From: Rudanella sp.
GTDB lineage: Bacteria > Bacteroidota > Bacteroidia > Cytophagales > Spirosomataceae
Direction: 5' to 3'
DNA length: 5,295 nucleotides
Assembly (NCBI GenBank): GCA_026785985.1
Contig: JAJAYX010000038.1
Location: forward strand, 1 to 5,295
The notes beneath the pieces were generated by a model. That model saw only the letters and a list, made by a program, of their open reading frames with translations, did no database searches and was not told where the DNA came from. Shown here one piece after another: positions 5,287 to 5,295 of the stretch. Numbering within the stretch: position 1 is the stretch's first letter; each line of letters opens with the position of its first letter. Made by a program: the position numbers and the translations under genes.

Positions 5287-5295
5287 CAGACAACC

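Overview
The window looks like chromosome of a Bacteroidota bacterium, most likely a Cytophagales member of the Spirosoma type. This rests on three things: an esterase–SMP-30 fusion with residues typical of that group, A-rich leaders without Shine-Dalgarno sequences, and promoter-like boxes of the Bacteroidota type (TAnnTTTG, preceded by TTTG). No species can be fixed from the sequence alone.

Layout. Positions 1-1097 (+) hold the 3' part of a two-domain gene: the end of an enterochelin-esterase-like (CE1-type) alpha/beta hydrolase fused to a complete SMP-30/gluconolactonase beta-propeller. A 64-bp convergent gap with palindromes follows. The other four genes are all on the minus strand. Read in their direction of transcription they are: a group A FAD monooxygenase (5242-4112), a flavin-containing/Baeyer-Villiger-type monooxygenase (3974-2457), a small exported six-cysteine protein (2255-1833) and a four-helix membrane protein of unknown function (1728-1162). 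No rRNA, tRNA, CRISPR array or transposase was found. No gene-free stretch exceeds 300 bases.

How the parts may work together. The most notable signal is a 55-bp module present twice, at 2403-2457 and 4050-4104. The copies match at 43 of 55 positions without gaps. Each lies just after the stop codon of a flavin monooxygenase gene and upstream of the next minus-strand gene. Each contains an 18-bp dyad (ATACAAAC-NN-GTTTGTAT type) exactly 23 bp from a CATCTTTG box that resembles a Bacteroidota -7 element. The spacing fits an operator for a dimeric regulator and suggests that the flavin-containing monooxygenase and the exported cysteine-rich protein are co-regulated. A possible half-site at the right edge may bring the group A monooxygenase into the same set. 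No regulator gene lies inside the window, and the substrates cannot be told from sequence.

The four-helix membrane protein gene is bracketed by two families of short, low-complexity intergenic repeats. One of them supplies its last codons and its stop codon. The leader of the cysteine-rich protein gene carries two further sets of direct repeats.
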